This document shows positions 1-7,066 of a DNA stretch of 12,517 nucleotides, one piece after another. Origin of the DNA: CAZDUS01 sp964609375 (GTDB lineage: Bacteria > Verrucomicrobiota > Kiritimatiellia > CAIKKV01 > CAITUY01). Under the pieces are notes generated by a model. The model saw only the letters and a list, made by a program, of their open reading frames with translations. It did not search any database and was not told the origin of the DNA. A program made the translations under genes and the position numbers. Location of the stretch: positions 1-12,517 of the forward strand of contig CAZSSA010000070.1 of assembly GCA_964609375.1 (NCBI GenBank), written 5' to 3'. Position 1 is the first letter of the stretch, and every line of letters starts with the position of its first letter.

Positions 1-40
1 GTGAAGCGTGTCGCGTGTCGTGTGAAGCGTGAGGCGTGAG
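1..40. repeat. Degenerate GTGARGC-type heptad repeat tract (runs off the left edge)
   Basis: The first 40 bases read as tandem variants of a 7-base unit: GTGAAGC, GTGTCGC, GTGTC, GTGTGAAGC, GTGAGGC, GTGAG. The 9-mer GTGAAGCGT occurs exactly at 1-9 and 22-30. The tract continues past the window edge, so its full length is unknown. It lies directly before the first gene. The in-frame GTG at 29 falls inside it, which argues against that GTG being the real start codon. No function can be assigned. Confidence 0.6.
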
Positions 41-64
41 AATAAAAAATTAAGAATTTTGATT

Positions 65-2155
65 ATGATTAGACGACTTATGATAGCGGGGTTGGTGGTG
101 ATGGCCTTTGGGGTTGCCGGATGTACGACGAGTCGCACGTGTCCTGTTGGGCAGGCTGAGGAGATGGCGGGATGGTGTGTGTTTCCGACGGTCAAGACCA
201 ACCATACGCACATGACCCGGTTGCTGGAAAATGCCATGGGGTATTTGAATCCTAAGCACGGGCTGTTTGATGGGTTATCTGGATATCCTTCTGAGGGATG
301 GAATGATGATCCGAAGTCGGGGTTGAGATTGCGCGGGTTTACCCAGTTGACGGCGATTGGCGCCTGGATGGAACTATTGGCGGAGGTAGGGGCGGGATAT
401 GCGGATTCGCCGTATCTGTCGCGTGCGGATGCGCTTTGCCGGTTGGAGCAAGTGGTGGACAGTTTACTGGCGGATCAGAGCAATCCGCGGTTGAGTGATC
501 GCGGGCTGCTGTGCAACTTCATGGGATTTGAACCGTGGGGGCGTGTGGCACCGTTGGCATCGGTAGTGCGCAAGGAAGAGTTTTATGAGGCGTTCGGGGA
601 GGTGGAAGGAGAGGTGATCTGGCAGGCGCTGAAAAGGCGGGGCTGGCTCAAGGCATGGCAAGGGGATACGGGAGCGGAAGTTATCCGTGAGTCCAAATAC
701 GGGACGGACGGGTTCAATGGAGAGCTTGCGGTACATGATGAAGCGGGGAAGCGGGAAAAAATCATGGCCATTCTTGACCGGAAAGTCGTGCAGATTATTT
801 ACGGGGACAATGCGAATCTGGCGGCTTCGGCGGCGAAAGCCAAGGGAGCTCTGCTGGATCTGGCGTTGAGGGATAAGCCAGTGGTGAGACGGATCCGTCA
901 AAAACTGGAATCGTTTATTGAAGCCCAGCGGCCGGGGTATGAGTTTCTCTACGATGCCAAGCGTGGCCTGTTCCGGTTTGGGTGGAATGCGAGTGACCGG
1001 CAGTATGTCGGATGGGCGGTGGATGGCGGTGAATGGAATGTGGGATACTCGGATTATCTGGTCAACGAGTTCCGGGGCCCCACGCAATTTGTGGTGATGC
1101 GTTATGGCTTGCCGGTGGATGCCCTGCGTAATCTCGGTTTCTGGATGAAGAGCCGGATGATGGCGACCGGGGAGCAGGTGTTTACGCTGTCGCCATGGGA
1201 AGGGTCGGCTTTCCAGGCCTTGGGGCTGTCCTTGTTCATGAGTGAGTTATCCGTACCCCGGTGGCGTGTGATTTTGGAAAATGCGGTGCGGGTCAATCTG
1301 GATTATTCACGGACCTATAAACTGCCGGGGTTCTTGTCCGAGTCCTACACGGGGAGCGGTATTGAATACAGTGGGCGGGTTGGGGTGCCTGATATTTCCG
1401 TGGACAGCAAGTCACGGTTTACCAATTCGCCTTCGATTTATGCGCTGGGAGTGGCGTACTCTATTTTGCCGGATGAGGTTGAGGGATTTTTGGCGGAGCG
1501 CTGGACGGAGGTGGCGACGTTGTTTACGCCTCATGGTCCGTGGGAAGGGTATGCGATGGACAGCGGGAAACCCATTGAATGCCAGACGGCGGCGCATGTG
1601 ATGTCGTTGATTCTCGGGGGGATAGGGCGGGGTTCGGTGGATATGGTGAGGTATCTTAAGAGTCACGGATTGACGCAGGATTGGCAGCGGGTGTATCCGT
1701 GCGGCGAGGGGGTTGATTTGCTGGGGGCGGGGGCCCAGGCGGTGGTGTGGTCGCCGGATGGGAGTGGCATTCAGGGGGAGGGTGGGGAGGGCGGATACCG
1801 GTTGTGGTGTAAGGGGCGGAAGAAGGGAGCGATCACGTGGACGTTCCCGGGGCGGGGTGATGGCCTTTCGCCGGCCAACGGGGAATTGATTATCCGCTAT
1901 CGGAATGCAGCAGGGGCGGTCGGGGCAACGTTGTCGTTTGAGGATCGGGTGACCGGGAGCCGGAATGTGGCGAACCGGATCGCCTTTAAGTTTGTTGAGA
2001 CCGGGGATGAGGAAGCGGAGTTGCGGATTCCGTTGCCGGCGACGCCAGGGTTGACGGGGATTCGCGAGATTGTGATGATTGGTGATCCAGAGACGGACAA
2101 AGGGATAGATCTTGCAATTCGGGAGTTTCGCGTGGCGTCAGTAGTGGATCAATAG
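65..2155 (+). CDS. Lipoprotein with glycoamylase-like (alpha/alpha barrel) region and C-terminal beta-rich domain; putative glucan-active enzyme
   Basis: This is probably an outer-envelope lipoprotein acting on carbohydrate. From ATG 65 it has 696 residues. It starts with a short Arg-rich n-region, a hydrophobic stretch and the lipobox GVAGC, with the acylated Cys at residue 20. Residues about 40-550 are helix-rich. YDAKRGLFRFGWN (296-308), NVGYSDYLVNEFRG (325-338) and SPWEGSAFQALGL (376-388) recall the RGLFSIGYN / YDLLASEAR / SWSGTMFEYL pattern of glycoamylase-like domains (PF10091). Those domains occur in cyclic beta-1,2-glucan synthases and GH144/GH189-type enzymes. The likeness is by eye, and catalytic residues are not assigned. 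Residues from about 553 to the end are beta-rich, like a carbohydrate-binding or jelly-roll module. An in-frame GTG at 29 would add 12 residues but lies in the repeat tract; neither start has a clear Shine-Dalgarno. opgG and opgH downstream suggest periplasmic glucan as substrate. The gene itself is secure; the function is inferred. Confidence 0.75.
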   Translation: MIRRLMIAGLVVMAFGVAGCTTSRTCPVGQAEEMAGWCVFPTVKTNHTHMTRLLENAMGYLNPKHGLFDGLSGYPSEGWNDDPKSGLRLRGFTQLTAIGAWMELLAEVGAGYADSPYLSRADALCRLEQVVDSLLADQSNPRLSDRGLLCNFMGFEPWGRVAPLASVVRKEEFYEAFGEVEGEVIWQALKRRGWLKAWQGDTGAEVIRESKYGTDGFNGELAVHDEAGKREKIMAILDRKVVQIIYGDNANLAASAAKAKGALLDLALRDKPVVRRIRQKLESFIEAQRPGYEFLYDAKRGLFRFGWNASDRQYVGWAVDGGEWNVGYSDYLVNEFRGPTQFVVMRYGLPVDALRNLGFWMKSRMMATGEQVFTLSPWEGSAFQALGLSLFMSELSVPRWRVILENAVRVNLDYSRTYKLPGFLSESYTGSGIEYSGRVGVPDISVDSKSRFTNSPSIYALGVAYSILPDEVEGFLAERWTEVATLFTPHGPWEGYAMDSGKPIECQTAAHVMSLILGGIGRGSVDMVRYLKSHGLTQDWQRVYPCGEGVDLLGAGAQAVVWSPDGSGIQGEGGEGGYRLWCKGRKKGAITWTFPGRGDGLSPANGELIIRYRNAAGAVGATLSFEDRVTGSRNVANRIAFKFVETGDEEAELRIPLPATPGLTGIREIVMIGDPETDKGIDLAIREFRVASVVDQ
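1774..1791 (+). other. Potential G-quadruplex motif in the coding strand
   Basis: Four G-runs (5, 3, 4 and 3 G) are separated by single bases A, T and A. This is the canonical short-loop pattern for a stable parallel quadruplex. It lies within the lipoprotein gene, encodes a Gly/Glu-rich stretch (GEGGEGG) just after the start of the C-terminal beta-rich domain, and would be present in the mRNA. Formation in the cell is not shown. Confidence 0.5.
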
Positions 2156-2316
2156 CTTTATGTGTCACTTACGCCGATGGGGAGTCGTGCGGGAGGCTTT
2201 ATGGAGGCATCAGGGAGGCTTTGAGCTTGCAAGATGGGCGATGATCAGCTAATAGCTTAATCCGTATTCAGGGAGCACCTGTGTAAGTCTGGACAGTATA
2301 TTCAGCAACTACGGTT
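2156..2316. other. Intergenic region before opgG with a 10-bp direct repeat
   Basis: This is a 161-nt gap between the lipoprotein gene and opgG. GGGAGGCTTT occurs twice, at 2191-2200 and 2213-2222, 22 bp apart, which is about two helical turns. The repeats lie just upstream of the predicted -35 of the opgG promoter, so a regulator site is conceivable but unproven. I see no terminator hairpin with a T-run after the lipoprotein stop codon, so read-through into opgG remains possible. Confidence 0.35.
2227..2255 (+). promoter_or_regulatory. Predicted sigma-70-type promoter for opgG
   Basis: TTGCAA (2227-2232) and TAATAG (2250-2255) are separated by exactly 17 bp. Transcription would start near 2262, leaving a leader of about 55 nt before opgG. 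The match is by eye; it is supported by the optimal spacing and the position in an intergenic gap. Confidence 0.5.
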
Positions 2317-3855
2317 ATGGTTATGAACAATGGTTTAACTCAGGGTTTGGCTGTCGTAGTTATATCTGCACTGTTGGCAACATTTCCAGACGCAAGGGCA
2401 TCGGAACGGGAACGAGCTCCTGATTTCGAGCGTGTCAAGGGGATGGCGCGTGATATGGCCTCCGCACCGTATAAGGATCTGCGGGTTCCACTTTCAAGGC
2501 ATCTGCGCGAACTGTCGTATGACCAGATGCGCGACATTCGTTATGACACCAAAGAAGCGGTCTGGAGGCGAGAGCGCCTTCCGTTCCAACTCCAGTTTTT
2601 CCATCCTGCTGGCGGTCAGACGGATCAGATTGCCATGCATCTGGTTGATGGCGAAAACGTGCAGGACTTTGGGTTTGACCGGTCCCTATTTGACTATGGT
2701 CCGCTGGTTAAGTTGAGCTGGATGGATGTGCGTGGTCTGACGTTCTCGGGATTTCGCATTCATTATCCGCTGAACACGTCTGAATATCTTGATGAATTGA
2801 TCGTATTCCAGGGGGCCAGTTATTTTCGCGCTTTACCCAAAGGGCTCATTTATGGCCTTTCCTCGAGGGCGATTGCCGTCAATTGCGGTGTGAATGTGCC
2901 GGAGGAATTCCCCCGGTTTGAGGACTTCTGGGTTTTTCGTCCGAGTCAGGACGGCAAAGAGATCAAAGTAATGGGGCTGTTTAATGGGCCGAGTGTTTCC
3001 GGTGCGGCGTTGTTCCAGATTGTACCTGGGGTGGAAACCATCATGCATACGCGGGTGGTGGTTTTTGCCAGAACGAATGTTGTCAATTACGGCATCGCTC
3101 CGCTAACCAGCATGTATTGGTTTGGGAAAAACAATGCGCGTCGATTCGATGATTTCCGTCCGGAAGTGCACGATTCCGATGGATTGCTGATTGCCAATGG
3201 GAATGGTGAATGGTTATGGCGACCCTTGGAGAATGATGGCAAGTTGAGATTCAGCGCGATGCAGGACAAGAATCCCAAAGGGTTCGGGTTGATTCAGCGG
3301 GAGCGGTCATTCGCGTGTTATCAGGACATGGAATGTTCCTATCATCGTCGTCCTTCCGCGTGGATCAGGCCGATTGGGGATTGGGGGGAGGGGGCTGTGC
3401 GGTTGTTGGAACTTCCCACGGACTCGGAATTCCATGACAACGTTGTTGCGTTCTGGGAACCCAGACGGCCTTTGTTGCCGGGCGATTCGGCGGAATTTTC
3501 ATATGATATTGTTTGGTACAATGAAAATGAGACGCTGCCACCGCGGCTCCGGTTGGTATCCATGCGTTCGGGTGCCATTCTCGGACCGCCGCAGCCCCGT
3601 GCCCGCAAGTTTGTGCTCGAATTTGCCTGGCCGACGCCTCCTGGGGATGGGGTGCCTAAGCCTGAAGCTTCTGTTGGAGTGGTTAACGGGCATTTATCGG
3701 CCAAGTCGGATGAATACAATGCGTATAACCGGACATGGCGGGTTGCCTTTGATGTGTACGCTGAGGATTCGGCGACAGCGGTTGAACTTCGCGCGGAATT
3801 GCGCAAGGATGGAGCACCATGCACCGAAACATGGACGTATCACTGGACTCCGTAA
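2317..3855 (+). CDS. opgG: Glucans biosynthesis protein G (OpgG/MdoG family, GH186)
   Basis: This periplasmic protein acts in osmoregulated periplasmic glucan synthesis. Its family is now classed as GH186 with beta-1,2-glucanase-type chemistry. It has 512 residues, close to E. coli OpgG (511). A hydrophobic segment (about 9-23) ending in ARA-S looks like a Sec signal peptide with no twin arginine, which favours OpgG over the Tat-exported paralogue OpgD. The match to MdoG is collinear throughout: GASYFRALPKGLIYGLSSRA, EEFPRFEDFW, APLTSMYWFG, RPEVHDSDGL, GNGEWLWRPL, NPKGFGLIQRER, RRPSAWI and a terminal ETWTYHW. Asp286 (in HDSDGL) and Asp374 (in HDNVVAFW) align with the base and acid reported for GH186 (OpgD D300 and D388), so an active enzyme is expected. 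No strong Shine-Dalgarno precedes ATG 2317 or the in-frame ATG 2323; an upstream stop at 2284 limits extension. The 3' end overlaps the next gene. Confidence 0.95.
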   Translation: MVMNNGLTQGLAVVVISALLATFPDARASERERAPDFERVKGMARDMASAPYKDLRVPLSRHLRELSYDQMRDIRYDTKEAVWRRERLPFQLQFFHPAGGQTDQIAMHLVDGENVQDFGFDRSLFDYGPLVKLSWMDVRGLTFSGFRIHYPLNTSEYLDELIVFQGASYFRALPKGLIYGLSSRAIAVNCGVNVPEEFPRFEDFWVFRPSQDGKEIKVMGLFNGPSVSGAALFQIVPGVETIMHTRVVVFARTNVVNYGIAPLTSMYWFGKNNARRFDDFRPEVHDSDGLLIANGNGEWLWRPLENDGKLRFSAMQDKNPKGFGLIQRERSFACYQDMECSYHRRPSAWIRPIGDWGEGAVRLLELPTDSEFHDNVVAFWEPRRPLLPGDSAEFSYDIVWYNENETLPPRLRLVSMRSGAILGPPQPRARKFVLEFAWPTPPGDGVPKPEASVGVVNGHLSAKSDEYNAYNRTWRVAFDVYAEDSATAVELRAELRKDGAPCTETWTYHWTP

Positions 3856-4418
3856 CCCTGCCGGCCTGGATGCCGGAGAAAGCCGCCGAGTGGGATGAGG
3901 CGTTTGAAAAGGTGGAGAACTACCTCCGGGCATGCCGTGTATCGAGCCGGTTGCATCGGGCGCGGTTGGCGGCGATGATTCTCCAGAGAGCTTTGGCGCA
4001 GCAATCCGCATCGTCTGAGAATCTGACCACATTAGCGATTGGCGAGACGCGTGCGATGATTGCCCAATGGATGTCGGAGTTACTGCAACGTCCAGGTTAT
4101 GGGAGGCAGGTGAGCATGGATGAGGCTTATCTGGCCTTATATCTATGTGACGCACCCATGAGATGGCCGAACGCTTTTCTCAATCCGCGCGAGGAGCCCC
4201 CTGGTTTTTCTGAGACACTGCACGGCCGGCTGGTCAAGACGGGGCCTGAATTGGAAGTCAGCAGTATGGTCCCCCGGCCACTGGATCGTGGGTTAATCCA
4301 GGAGTTGGCCGGGTCCGCGATGGAAACGCTGGAACGCTTCCCTATCATCAAGACATTATTCATATGGCTTATTTTCGCCGCCCTGCTTGTGGCGCTGTTT
4401 TTGCGTACCCGTCATTAA
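3819..4418 (+). CDS. Unrecognised tail-anchored protein between opgG and opgH; candidate detached OpgH N-terminal domain
   Basis: I do not recognise this 199-residue protein as a named family. Residues 1-175 are soluble and mostly helical, with an amphipathic Arg/Leu/Ala-rich stretch around 33-60. Residues 176-195 form a single hydrophobic helix followed by RTRH, giving a C-terminal membrane anchor with the body probably cytoplasmic. The ORF starts inside opgG (37-nt overlap) with AAGGATGGAG just before ATG 3819; a second ATG lies at 3831. It ends 4 nt before the opgH ATG, so all three are probably translationally coupled. E. coli OpgH has an extra cytoplasmic N-terminal region of about 130 residues that the OpgH here lacks. 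It contains SSMFPDPW, and this protein has SSMVPRPL at 148-155, also upstream of a membrane helix. Role as a split OpgH subunit is inference; an unrelated accessory protein is the alternative. That it is a real gene is supported by tight packing and good protein character. Confidence 0.8.
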   Translation: MHRNMDVSLDSVTLPAWMPEKAAEWDEAFEKVENYLRACRVSSRLHRARLAAMILQRALAQQSASSENLTTLAIGETRAMIAQWMSELLQRPGYGRQVSMDEAYLALYLCDAPMRWPNAFLNPREEPPGFSETLHGRLVKTGPELEVSSMVPRPLDRGLIQELAGSAMETLERFPIIKTLFIWLIFAALLVALFLRTRH

Positions 4419-4422
4419 TAGA

Positions 4423-6579
4423 ATGAATACGTTGGGCATTATACCTGTGAGTCCGTTGCGCCGTTCCGGTCGGCGTCAGGCGTTTTTCTTTACAACGGTC
4501 GTGGTGATGACGGGATTGGCTACTTGGGTAATGGCTGATATTTTATGGCGCGGCGGGATGACGGGCATCGAGAAGGCCATTTTGGTTCTGTTTGTCCCGT
4601 TGTTCGGGATGGTTACGCTCGGGTTTATTCAGGCGTTGTGTGGTTTCCTGATTCTCCTGAGAGCCCGCGATCCTTTCAGCCTGTACCGGACGGTCCCGGA
4701 TGAACTTCCGAAGGCTGAAGACATGCCTGCAACGGCTATTGCGGTGCCTATTTTCAATGAGGATGTCAGCCGTGTTTATGAGGGGCTCCGCACCATGTAT
4801 CTGGATCTGGTTCGTTCCGGATTTATTGGGCGGTTCGACGTCTTCATCCTCAGCGACTCCAATGATCCCAATAAATGGATTGAGGAGGAAGTAGCGTGGA
4901 TTGATCTGTGCAAGCAAGTGAACGGGTTTGGCCGTATATTCTACCGGAAGCGCAATGTTGCCCTTAATCGGAAGAGCGGCAACATCAGTGATTTTTTACG
5001 GCGATGGGGGCGTAAATACAGGTATATGGTGGTGCTGGATGCGGACAGCCTGATGGAGGCGAAGACACTGGCCCGGCTGGTGCAGATGATGGAGGTGAAT
5101 CCACAGGCTGGAATTATCCAAACGGTTCCAAGTCCCATTCAGGGAAAGACATTCTTTGCGAGATTGATGCAGTTTGCCGGGACGTTGTATGGGCCAGTTT
5201 TCCAGGCGGGATTGAACTTCTGGCAGGCAGGGTGCGGCAACTTCTGGGGGCACAATGCGATTATTCGCGTGGCACCGTTTATTGAACATTGCGCATTGCC
5301 TACGTTGACGGGAGCGGCTGGTGCCAACGCACGCTTCATGAGTCACGATTATGTGGAGGCGGCACTGATGCGCCGAGCGAACTATGAGGTTTGGATGGTC
5401 TATGAGCTGGGTGGTAGTTACGAGAACTTACCGCCGACGTTTATTGACCATGCGCGCCGTGACCGGCGGTGGTGCCGGGGTAATCTGCAGCATGCCTGGT
5501 TGATTACGGCCGGTGGTTTTCATCCCATTAACCGTCTTCACCTTTTTCTGGGGATTTTGTCGTATCTGGCATCGCCTCTCTGGCTGGCCTTCCTGGCGCT
5601 TGGGACAGTTGCCGGGTGGCTCTACTGGGCATCCGGTGCGCCAGTGCGGTTTGACTCTGATGTGGGATTTTCCTCCTTTCTGGATATTGGCGGAGGGAAG
5701 CTGGCGTTACTGCTGTTTATTGTCACGCTGGGGTTGTTGACGTTTCCGAAATGTTTGGCCGTTTTGCACACCCTGATGAATCGGGAGCGGCGTCGGGAAT
5801 TTGGCGGTGGAGTGCGTGTGCTGATAGGTTTTACGGTTGAACATGTGTTGTCGGCTTTGTTGGCGCCCGTTCAAATGTTATTCAACACGCGGTTTGTTGT
5901 GGAAATTGTGAGCGGACGTGAGGTGCCATGGAATTCCCAGGCGCGTGACGCCGGAGACGGCGTTGATTGGGAGGATATAGTTAAGTCTCATCTTGGTCAT
6001 ACACTCGTGGGGGTGGCGTGGGCATTGCTCGCCCTGCGAATTAATCCTGCGTTTTTCTGGTGGTTGAGCCCGGTGACGTTTGGTCTGATGGGATCGATTC
6101 CGATCTCAGCCGTATTGAGCATGAGCGGGGTGGGGCGATGGTTGAGGCGATTTGGTTTGTTTGGCATACCGGCTGAAAATCATCCGCCTGCCGTGGTTCG
6201 ACATCTGGGAAAGAACTTAAAGGCGATCCGTCGGCATTTGCTGCCCCCGGAATGGCTGGCGCCTCATTATGGCTTGATGCAGGTGGTGCTGGATCCCTAT
6301 GTGAATGCAGCGCATCGCTCATTACTCCGGAGAAAGGCCGGGGCGGAGCATCATGCCAATCGTTATCTCAAGGAGCTTCAAGAGAAACTCCTGGCGAAGG
6401 GGCCGGCCTCATTGGATCGGCGTGAAAAGATGGCGGTTTTGATGAATGCCGAGGTTGTTGGAGATTTGCATTATCAAGTGTGGCGTCTTCCGGAGTCGGC
6501 GCTTTCCTCATGGTGGCGACTTGCCATGCGGTATTACAATACACTGACAAGCCGCCCGCAGACGGCGCTATACCGTTAA
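4423..6579 (+). CDS. opgH: Glucans biosynthesis glucosyltransferase H (OpgH/MdoH)
   Basis: This inner-membrane family 2 glycosyltransferase builds the beta-1,2-glucan backbone of osmoregulated periplasmic glucans from UDP-glucose and passes it across the membrane. From ATG 4423 it has 718 residues. Two membrane helices (about 20-42 and 49-79) precede the cytoplasmic GT2 domain (about 100-365), and some six further helices follow (about 372-565), matching the eight-helix plan of E. coli OpgH. GT2 signatures are ILSDSND (Asp145), VVLDADS (Asp206, Asp208), SHDYVEAALMRR (Asp309) and RDRRWCRGN (346-354, the R/QxxRW-type site). GGSYENLPP and FWGHNAIIRV are also OpgH hallmarks. An in-frame TTG at 4387 would overlap the preceding gene; ATG 4423, 4 nt after that gene's stop, is preferred although it has no good Shine-Dalgarno, consistent with reinitiation. 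The protein is about 130 residues shorter at the N-terminus than E. coli OpgH (847), whose N-terminal region carries the FtsZ-binding function. Confidence 0.95.
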   Translation: MNTLGIIPVSPLRRSGRRQAFFFTTVVVMTGLATWVMADILWRGGMTGIEKAILVLFVPLFGMVTLGFIQALCGFLILLRARDPFSLYRTVPDELPKAEDMPATAIAVPIFNEDVSRVYEGLRTMYLDLVRSGFIGRFDVFILSDSNDPNKWIEEEVAWIDLCKQVNGFGRIFYRKRNVALNRKSGNISDFLRRWGRKYRYMVVLDADSLMEAKTLARLVQMMEVNPQAGIIQTVPSPIQGKTFFARLMQFAGTLYGPVFQAGLNFWQAGCGNFWGHNAIIRVAPFIEHCALPTLTGAAGANARFMSHDYVEAALMRRANYEVWMVYELGGSYENLPPTFIDHARRDRRWCRGNLQHAWLITAGGFHPINRLHLFLGILSYLASPLWLAFLALGTVAGWLYWASGAPVRFDSDVGFSSFLDIGGGKLALLLFIVTLGLLTFPKCLAVLHTLMNRERRREFGGGVRVLIGFTVEHVLSALLAPVQMLFNTRFVVEIVSGREVPWNSQARDAGDGVDWEDIVKSHLGHTLVGVAWALLALRINPAFFWWLSPVTFGLMGSIPISAVLSMSGVGRWLRRFGLFGIPAENHPPAVVRHLGKNLKAIRRHLLPPEWLAPHYGLMQVVLDPYVNAAHRSLLRRKAGAEHHANRYLKELQEKLLAKGPASLDRREKMAVLMNAEVVGDLHYQVWRLPESALSSWWRLAMRYYNTLTSRPQTALYR

Positions 6580-6606
6580 TTCCTGGTGGCCGCCGTTGGC
6601 CTGAAA

Positions 6607-6613
6607 GGGAAGG
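6607..6613 (+). promoter_or_regulatory. Ribosome binding site fixing the ruvX start
   Basis: GGGAAGG lies 5 nt before ATG 6619. It supports this start over the in-frame GTG at 6586 and the ATG at 6628. Confidence 0.65.
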
Positions 6614-6618
6614 CTACT

Positions 6619-7056
6619 ATGGGGAGAATGCTTGGGGTTGATTACGGGACCCGGCGGGTCGGGTTTGCGGTTAGCGATGCGATGGGGATTGTGGCGACGC
6701 CGCTATTTACCCGGGATGTGCTTTCCGAGGCGCAGGCCATCCGTGCTGTTTGCGAAGTGGCGGCGGAGAAGGGTGCCGTGCGAGTGGTGGTAGGGTTTCC
6801 CTTGAATATGGACGGGACCAAGGGGCCAATGGCTTTGCAGGTGGAGGAATTCGTCAGGCGACTCGTGGAGCGTAGCGGCTTGGATGTTGTGGTGTGGGAT
6901 GAGCGAATGAGTACAGGGCTGGTGGAGCGGATGTTGGTTTCTGCTGACGTTTCTCGAGTCCGGCGCAAGGAGGTTCGCGATAAACTAGCCGCCCAGGTGA
7001 TTCTTCAGGGGTATCTGGATGCTCATTCAATGCCAGTTATGGATGATGAGAATTGA
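6619..7056 (+). CDS. ruvX: RuvX/YqgF family putative pre-16S rRNA nuclease / Holliday junction resolvase-like protein
   Basis: This is a cytoplasmic RNase H-fold nuclease of the YqgF family, linked in E. coli to maturation of the 16S rRNA 5' end and earlier proposed as a Holliday junction resolvase. It has 145 residues, typical for the family. LGVDYGTRRVGFAVSD (5-20) gives the first acidic residue (Asp8). VVVGFPLNMDGTKGP (56-70) is the family core motif. WDERMST (93-99) supplies Glu95, and RDKLAAQVILQGYLD (120-134) supplies Asp121, completing the acidic set. It lies 39 nt after opgH with its own Shine-Dalgarno and may be read through from the glucan operon. The two share no obvious pathway, so the linkage is probably chance. 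A promoter for the following genes lies just after its stop. Confidence 0.93.
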   Translation: MGRMLGVDYGTRRVGFAVSDAMGIVATPLFTRDVLSEAQAIRAVCEVAAEKGAVRVVVGFPLNMDGTKGPMALQVEEFVRRLVERSGLDVVVWDERMSTGLVERMLVSADVSRVRRKEVRDKLAAQVILQGYLDAHSMPVMDDEN

Positions 7057-7066
7057 AGTGCTGCTC

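Noticed and set aside
464..1087. Long open frame of 207 codons on the - strand inside the lipoprotein gene
   Set aside because: It is fully covered by a well-supported + strand gene, has a basic, Pro/Arg/His-rich composition typical of antisense translation of G-rich coding DNA, and has no recognisable motif.
2290..2320. TGGACA / TTATGG as an alternative opgG promoter
   Set aside because: The spacer is 19 bp and the -10 would overlap the start codon, so it cannot serve the annotated start.
3374..3393. G-rich stretch in opgG considered as a second G-quadruplex
   Set aside because: Only three long G-runs occur close together, and the next bases give only G pairs, so the canonical four-run pattern is not met.
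3374..3898. A 174-codon + strand frame overlapping the end of opgG
   Set aside because: It is out of frame with opgG, whose product is collinear with MdoG to the end. The alternative product is Arg/Cys/Trp-rich and has no family features.
3342..4155. Two - strand frames across the opgG / small-gene junction
   Set aside because: They are low-complexity Ser/Pro/Arg-rich shadows of the + strand genes, with no ribosome binding site or domain signal.
4387..4422. TTG start for opgH overlapping the small gene
   Set aside because: It would add 12 residues (WRCFCVPVINR type) that overlap the upstream coding frame and are not hydrophobic-helix or OpgH-like. ATG 4423 is the simpler start.
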